Part shown: positions 7,015 to 9,811 of the stretch, piece after piece
Numbering within the stretch: position 1 is the stretch's first letter
Layout of the letters: each line of letters opens with the position of its first letter
Program-made: the position numbers and the translations under genes
Origin: CANHVK01 sp046304235
Lineage (GTDB): Bacteria > Bacteroidota > Bacteroidia > Flavobacteriales_D > Crocinitomicaceae
Direction: 5' to 3'
Assembly: GCA_046304235.1 (NCBI GenBank)
Contig: JBKCEW010000043.1
Location: 1-9,811, forward strand
Length of the DNA stretch: 9,811 bases
The notes under the pieces: generated by a model
The model's input: the letters and a program-made list of their open reading frames with translations, nothing else
What the model was told of the DNA's origin: nothing
Databases searched by the model: none

Positions 7015-7906
7015 TTATTGAATCTTTATAGTTTTGGTAAAAATTATAAGAATATCCAAATTCACTCCTTATATCAAGATACACGCGATTTTTAGTCGCA
7101 AATTTTTCAATCAATAGATCGAATAATTCTTTCTTCTTTCTAGTAATTGTTGTTTTTTGAACACCTGAATTAGTAGAAATATTAACCCCTACATCATAAT
7201 GCAGTCCGAAAAATGCAGCTGGGTCAATAAATGAAAGTATCTCTTCTTTTTTAGCCCGTAATTCTAGTCCAACTAAATCAGTTGCATCTATTTGATGATA
7301 TTCTTTTTTTAGATATGCTAAATCAATGTTAATCCTTTCAATAGAAGTTACTATTTCAAAACCTATTTTGTGAGTTGTAGTAAAATCACCAAACCATTCT
7401 CCTTGCTTCACAAACAAAGGGCGTACTTCTTCCTGAGAGTTGTCATAGATTTTTTCGATATTTAAATTATTTGCTAACGAATCAGTATAACCGAAAACTT
7501 TAGGAGAAGGATCAGGAAGTTTTGGTAACTTAAAATCTATTTTATATTGTTTGTGGTCCTTCCAAAGACGAGCTATAAATTCATTATTAGTAGAATCTTC
7601 TAAAGCGATTTTATCTTTATCAATGAGTAGACTCTTTTTTTCTATTCCTCGATACACAAAATACTTAATATTGTTGAAATTTACTTTTAAACTTTCTATT
7701 GGTTTAATAATAATATTTACCAATGTATCTACTTCAGATTGTTGAACTATCATCATTCCATCTTGACATGCATATGCCTTTGCAATTTCATCTAACTGAA
7801 ACCTTGAAGTAACATTAAACTTGTTGATTGGGTCGGAAGAATCTACTCCAAAAGTGTCGGTATGGTTTTGGATTGATAGTTTGTTTGGGTCTATGAAGGA
7901 GTGCAT
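7007..7906 (-). CDS. 299-aa protein of unknown function, probable functional partner or N-terminal half of the 858-aa protein
   Basis: No signal peptide or membrane segment. Residues about 38-88 contain LDEIAKAYACQDGMMIVQQ, then VNIIIKPI and IKYFVYRGIEK, a strand-rich block. A Pro-rich linker follows (LPKLPDPSP, 127-135). Residues 165-299 include FVKQGEWFGDF, a helical part, FFGLHYDVGVNIST and the ending VYLDIRSEFGYSYNFYQNY. I cannot name a family; I have an uncertain impression of similar blocks in uncharacterised Bacteroidota proteins. The stop overlaps the start of the 858-aa gene by 8 bp in another frame, and the two could be one ancestral chain. It opens the tightly overlapped three-gene set; a 52-bp gap separates it from the small gene upstream. 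Start ATG at 7904-7906 is a good fit. Confidence 0.75.
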   Translation of the reverse strand: MHSFIDPNKLSIQNHTDTFGVDSSDPINKFNVTSRFQLDEIAKAYACQDGMMIVQQSEVDTLVNIIIKPIESLKVNFNNIKYFVYRGIEKKSLLIDKDKIALEDSTNNEFIARLWKDHKQYKIDFKLPKLPDPSPKVFGYTDSLANNLNIEKIYDNSQEEVRPLFVKQGEWFGDFTTTHKIGFEIVTSIERINIDLAYLKKEYHQIDATDLVGLELRAKKEEILSFIDPAAFFGLHYDVGVNISTNSGVQKTTITRKKKELFDLLIEKFATKNRVYLDIRSEFGYSYNFYQNYKDSINV

Positions 7907-7958
7907 TGGATTAAGATGTTGATTTTTTATTTTGACTGTTTTTTATCAATTTTATAAA

Positions 7959-8204
7959 TTACTTAACATTTTCATTTATAATTTCATCAATAACAAATTG
8001 TGAGTCAATTGGTGTAATCAGCGTTACAATTGTTCTTTTTTCTTTTTGACCTTCATACACAATAGTAGAGTCTTTAAATAATTTGATAATATCTAGTTTT
8101 AAATTTTCTATTTCTTGAATAGTAAGCATTTTACCAATCTTGTAGTTTGACATGGTAATCTCTTCAATACAATAGTCAGTGGGAGGGCTTTTTTCTTTCC
8201 TCAT
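7959..8204 (-). CDS. small hypothetical protein (81 aa, or 64 aa from an internal ATG)
   Basis: No recognised family. The longer start at 8202-8204 follows an AAAGGA about 10 nt upstream, inside the end of the preceding gene, and yields MRKEKSPPTDYC as N-terminus. An internal ATG at 8151-8153 gives MSNYKIGKMLTIQEIENLKL, a more natural-looking helical start. The rest is a helix (LKLDIIKLFKDSTI) followed by a strand (RTIVTLITPI) and a closing helix. It lies in the same frame as the 98-aa gene, separated by TAA and one sense codon, so the pair may be coupled or may once have been one gene. Function unknown; a small adaptor, immunity or regulatory partner of the downstream operon is possible. Confidence 0.55.
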   Translation of the reverse strand: MRKEKSPPTDYCIEEITMSNYKIGKMLTIQEIENLKLDIIKLFKDSTIVYEGQKEKRTIVTLITPIDSQFVIDEIINENVK

Positions 8205-8207
8205 ATA

Positions 8208-8504
8208 TTAGTCGTCTTTCCGCATTGCTCGAACAAAATCATAATATCCACCAACCCAGCCAAATTCGCCACCATATTCATTGTCTAATTTGTCTAAAAA
8301 TGCTTTTACAGCTTTACCACTTGCAAGCATTAATGTTTGGTCGTTGTCGCCCGATTGAATAAAAAGCATTCCATTTTTATGGGAGCATTTAAAACCACCC
8401 ATTTCTGTAACACCTACAATACTTTCATAAAGACAAAAAATGTCTTCTATATCTTTGTCTTCAAGGTTATCTAACCATTCTTGAAAATCTGTTGTTGTTG
8501 CCAT
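8208..8504 (-). CDS. small acidic hypothetical protein (98 aa)
   Basis: Begins MATTTDFQEWLDNLEDKDIED, an acidic helical stretch. It continues with CLYESIVGVTEMGGFKCSHK, a strand-like MLFIQSGDNDQTLML, a helix AVKAFLDKLD, and ends in a Gly/aromatic segment GEFGWVGGYYDFVRAMRKDD. No signal peptide, no membrane segment, no known motif that I can name. It is the first gene of the close-packed cargo block. Two copies of ATCAAAAAAT lie just before its ATG. Chaperone- or immunity-like small acidic proteins often precede effectors, but there is no direct evidence for that here. Confidence 0.6.
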   Translation of the reverse strand: MATTTDFQEWLDNLEDKDIEDIFCLYESIVGVTEMGGFKCSHKNGMLFIQSGDNDQTLMLASGKAVKAFLDKLDNEYGGEFGWVGGYYDFVRAMRKDD

Positions 8505-8505
8505 T

Positions 8506-8529
8506 ATTTTTTGATTTAAATTTTTTGAT
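8506..8529. repeat. tandem 10-bp direct repeat before the 98-aa gene
   Basis: ATTTTTTGAT occurs at 8506-8515 and again at 8520-8529 (ATCAAAAAAT on the coding strand), with a 14-bp period, ending 2 bp before the start codon. It could be a binding site or an A-rich translation-enhancing leader; its low complexity makes chance repetition possible. Confidence 0.35.
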
Positions 8530-8549
8530 CGAATTTTCTCATTTTTTCA

Positions 8550-8606
8550 TTATTCTATAAATGGTTTCTTTAATTCTCCATATTTAGGTTTTCCATTATA
8601 CCTTTC
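8550..8606 (-). pseudogene. possible C-terminal scrap of a lost protein
   Basis: Between a stop at 8607-8609 and TAA at 8550-8552 the minus strand reads 18 codons ending NGKPKYGELKKPFIE. The composition (Lys, Gly, Pro, charged end) looks more like a real protein tail than random AT-rich sequence, and it lies next to the metallohydrolase scrap. It may be the other end of that gene after an internal deletion. Very short, hence low confidence. Confidence 0.2.
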
Positions 8607-8625
8607 TTAACTAAAAAAAAGATAA

Positions 8626-8721
8626 TCATCCATCAATTAGAATATTTCTCATTTCTCCGCTCTCTTTGAACGAAATCAGGATTGAGTCCCCGTTCAATGC
8701 TTTTAAAAACTTAATTTTCAT
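8626..8721 (-). pseudogene. N-terminal remnant of an MBL-fold metallohydrolase
   Basis: From ATG at 8719-8721 the frame reads MKIKFLKALNGDSILISF, a short loop, then RNILIDG, and stops at TGA (8626-8628) after 31 codons. The pattern K-(I/V)-x-F-L-(K)-A-x-x-G-D-S-(I/F)-L-I followed by NILIDGG is the usual first two strands of ComEC/Rec2-like and related metallo-beta-lactamase-fold proteins, where the next residues lead toward the HxHxDH metal site. The metal site and all the rest are missing; a shift of one base after the last Gly does not recover it. The gene was cut by deletion or replacement. Such proteins occur in competence and in some defence loci; which one this was cannot be told. Confidence 0.6.
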
Positions 8722-8804
8722 TTTTTTTATTCTCTAATACAATGTTAACTGAACAAAAAACAATTTATTTAGAAGGATTTTGGATTAAAAAAAATTAAGT
8801 TCTC

Positions 8805-9125
8805 TTATTTCTTATCTATTGAGGTAAATCTATCTGCAAAATTCACAAAGACAAGCTCACAAAATCTACCATAATAATAGCCTTCGAAATCTTCTAATTC
8901 ATCTTCTGTCTGTTCGAATTTAAGTACTTGAACTTCCAATTTATCGAATAATTTATCAGGAGTTAATTCTATTACACCTTTTTCACCCCATTGACCAATA
9001 TGCTTTAAATACTTGATTTTTTCGTGAATAAAAATTTTCCAAGTATCAAGTTCTCCATCTTCAATCTTTTTTATAATAACATTTTTCAATGAATTTGGAT
9101 TTGGTGTATTAAATTCTAATTTCAT
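8805..9125 (-). CDS. conserved-looking hypothetical protein (106 aa)
   Basis: Begins MKLEFNTPNPNSLKNVIIKK, then DGELDTWKI, GQWGEKGVIEL, an acidic segment EQTEDELEDFEGYY, and ends YYGRFCELVFVNFADRFTSI. The combination of an opening FxTPN, a DGELxTW segment and a closing Y-x-G-R-F-x-E-x-(L/V) motif resembles small uncharacterised Bacteroidota proteins I have seen with a similar ground plan; no function is known to me. Single compact alpha/beta domain, cytoplasmic, no signal peptide. ATG at 9123-9125 lacks a Shine-Dalgarno sequence but sits about 28 nt downstream of a good -7 box. It stands apart from both neighbours (about 300 and 180 bp gaps), so it is probably transcribed alone. Confidence 0.7.
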   Translation of the reverse strand: MKLEFNTPNPNSLKNVIIKKIEDGELDTWKIFIHEKIKYLKHIGQWGEKGVIELTPDKLFDKLEVQVLKFEQTEDELEDFEGYYYGRFCELVFVNFADRFTSIDKK

Positions 9126-9153
9126 AATTTATTTTATTTAAATAATATTCAAT

Positions 9154-9187
9154 CAAATCTACCTTAATCTCTCCAATCATTAATCAA
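9154..9187 (-). promoter_or_regulatory. candidate Bacteroidota-type promoter for the 106-aa gene
   Basis: On the minus strand TAGATTTG (9154-9161) matches the -7 consensus TAnnTTTG exactly. A TTG lies at 9185-9187, 23 bp upstream, at the long end of the usual spacing. The start codon of the 106-aa gene follows about 28 nt downstream, giving a short leader. Sequence match only. Confidence 0.5.
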
Positions 9188-9209
9188 CCAAACCTCACTT
9201 GGAGTATAT

Positions 9210-9244
9210 TCCCCTATAAAACCACGGGTTTGAAAAGTAGGGGA
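9210..9244. repeat. compound stem-loop between the right-edge gene and the 106-aa gene
   Basis: Outer arms TCCCCTA (9210-9216) and TAGGGGA (9238-9244) pair perfectly over 7 bp. Inside, AAACC (9219-9223) pairs with GGTTT (9227-9231) around the loop ACG, leaving an asymmetric internal loop. This is a GC-rich patch in otherwise very AT-rich DNA. It follows the right-edge gene by 62 bp on the minus strand. No U-tract follows on either strand, so an ordinary terminator is not supported; a structured RNA or recombination/protein-binding site is possible. Confidence 0.5.
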
Positions 9245-9306
9245 GGATGTGATTTAACTTACTTCTAAGATTAGTTTATTCAGATTAATTATCAAATCAT
9301 TATTAA

Positions 9307-9811
9307 TTATTTTACTACAAACGTAAAACATTCATTTTTAAAACTTTCTAAATCATTTTTATTTTCCAATGTCGGATTCATATAAAGTTCAAATAAATGA
9401 TAGTTGGTTTTATGCGTACCATCGTTTTGCCTGTTTACAGGAAATTTAATGTCTTCAATTTGATCTTTTCCATCGCATTCAGTTCTTATTTTTACCACAT
9501 TTAAACTTTTATTGGCATTAGGATAGTAATGTTTAAATTTAGGATAGAATAAAAAAACACCAGATTGTTGTAATATCATACCAAATTTTAATCGATATGA
9601 ATTATTTTCATATTTTAACTTGTATTCTGGTCCATCAGGTAGCTCTCCAAGCAATTGGCCTGTTGTATATATTGGTTCAAATGATTTGCTCCATGTTCCT
9701 GTTGGTTGTCCATTTATATTTTGTGAGCTATCAACAAGTTTTAATATCCGTAAAAAAATTCTGTGAAAATCAAAGTTTTTCAATTGAACTGTTTCATTTC
9801 TGGTGCTGCCA
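9307..9811 (-). CDS. C-terminal part of an unidentified protein, cut by the right window edge
   Basis: The minus-strand frame is open from TAA at 9307-9309 to the right edge with no stop, so the gene begins beyond the window; a TTG at 9781-9783 is unlikely to be the start. Visible residues include GQPTGTWSKSFEPIYTTGQL, YKLKYENNSYRLKFGM, GVFLFYPKFKHYYPN, DQIEDIKFPVNRQNDG, NYHLFELYMNP and the end ECFTFVVK. This strand-rich, aromatic ending is the style of Bacteroidota envelope or periplasmic proteins, but no family is assigned and any signal peptide would be outside the window. The gene runs in the same direction as the cargo. The 180-bp gap after it contains a stem-loop and a candidate promoter, so it is probably a separate unit. 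Confidence 0.7.
   Translation of the reverse strand, partial: GSTRNETVQLKNFDFHRIFLRILKLVDSSQNINGQPTGTWSKSFEPIYTTGQLLGELPDGPEYKLKYENNSYRLKFGMILQQSGVFLFYPKFKHYYPNANKSLNVVKIRTECDGKDQIEDIKFPVNRQNDGTHKTNYHLFELYMNPTLENKNDLESFKNECFTFVVK

Noticed and set aside
9307..9783. TTG at 9781-9783 as the true start of the right-edge gene
   Set aside because: The frame continues without a stop to the window edge and the TTG has no ribosome-binding site, so a partial gene is the better reading.
1..9811. tRNA or rRNA gene, CRISPR array, or full insertion sequence
   Set aside because: No cloverleaf-like GC-rich stretch beside the integrase, no regularly spaced repeats, and no transposase gene were seen on either strand.

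Overview
AT-rich window (roughly 70% A+T by eye) whose recognisable genes all read on the minus strand. The gene style suggests the Bacteroidota, probably a flavobacterium-like lineage: the tyrosine recombinase carries a YDLRKTY box, Shine-Dalgarno sequences are weak or absent, there is a good match to the Bacteroidota -7 box (TAnnTTTG) before the 106-residue gene, and there is a WYL-domain remnant of the kind common in that phylum. The lineage is an inference from sequence style, not from a marker gene.

Left part (1-2959) is the integration/control module of a mobile element. Read in the direction of transcription, it holds a MerR-like regulator (2054-2959), a small excisionase-like HTH protein (1514-1978) and a tyrosine recombinase with an N-terminal cysteine cluster (196-1521). 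The last two overlap by 8 bp. Left of the integrase stop lie an imperfect inverted repeat (83-133) and an open frame running off the window edge, which may be the element boundary.

Region 2960-3539 has no convincing gene but is unusually rich in dyad symmetries. These include a perfect 16-bp palindrome and an 11-bp inverted repeat whose arms lie about 480 bp apart. Just right of it is the C-terminal piece of a WYL-domain protein (3540-3725), cut off at its N-terminal side by a stop.

The cargo (3785-8504) is five closely packed genes. Order of transcription: 98-aa and 81-aa small proteins (same frame, separated by one stop codon plus one sense codon), a 299-aa protein, an 858-aa protein and a 218-aa protein with a Sec signal peptide. 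The last three overlap by 8 and 4 bp. None could be assigned to a named family. Arrangement and features (large soluble protein with an SH3-like stretch, followed at once by a small exported protein) resemble a secreted-effector plus periplasmic-immunity pair, but this is a hypothesis. The 299/858 junction also looks like a possible split of one longer protein.

Right part (8505-9811): the N-terminal scrap of an MBL-fold metallohydrolase (8626-8721), a 106-aa protein with a plausible own promoter, a compound stem-loop (9210-9244), and the 3' part of a gene that continues past the right edge. The WYL and MBL scraps bracket the cargo block and suggest repeated gene replacement at this site.
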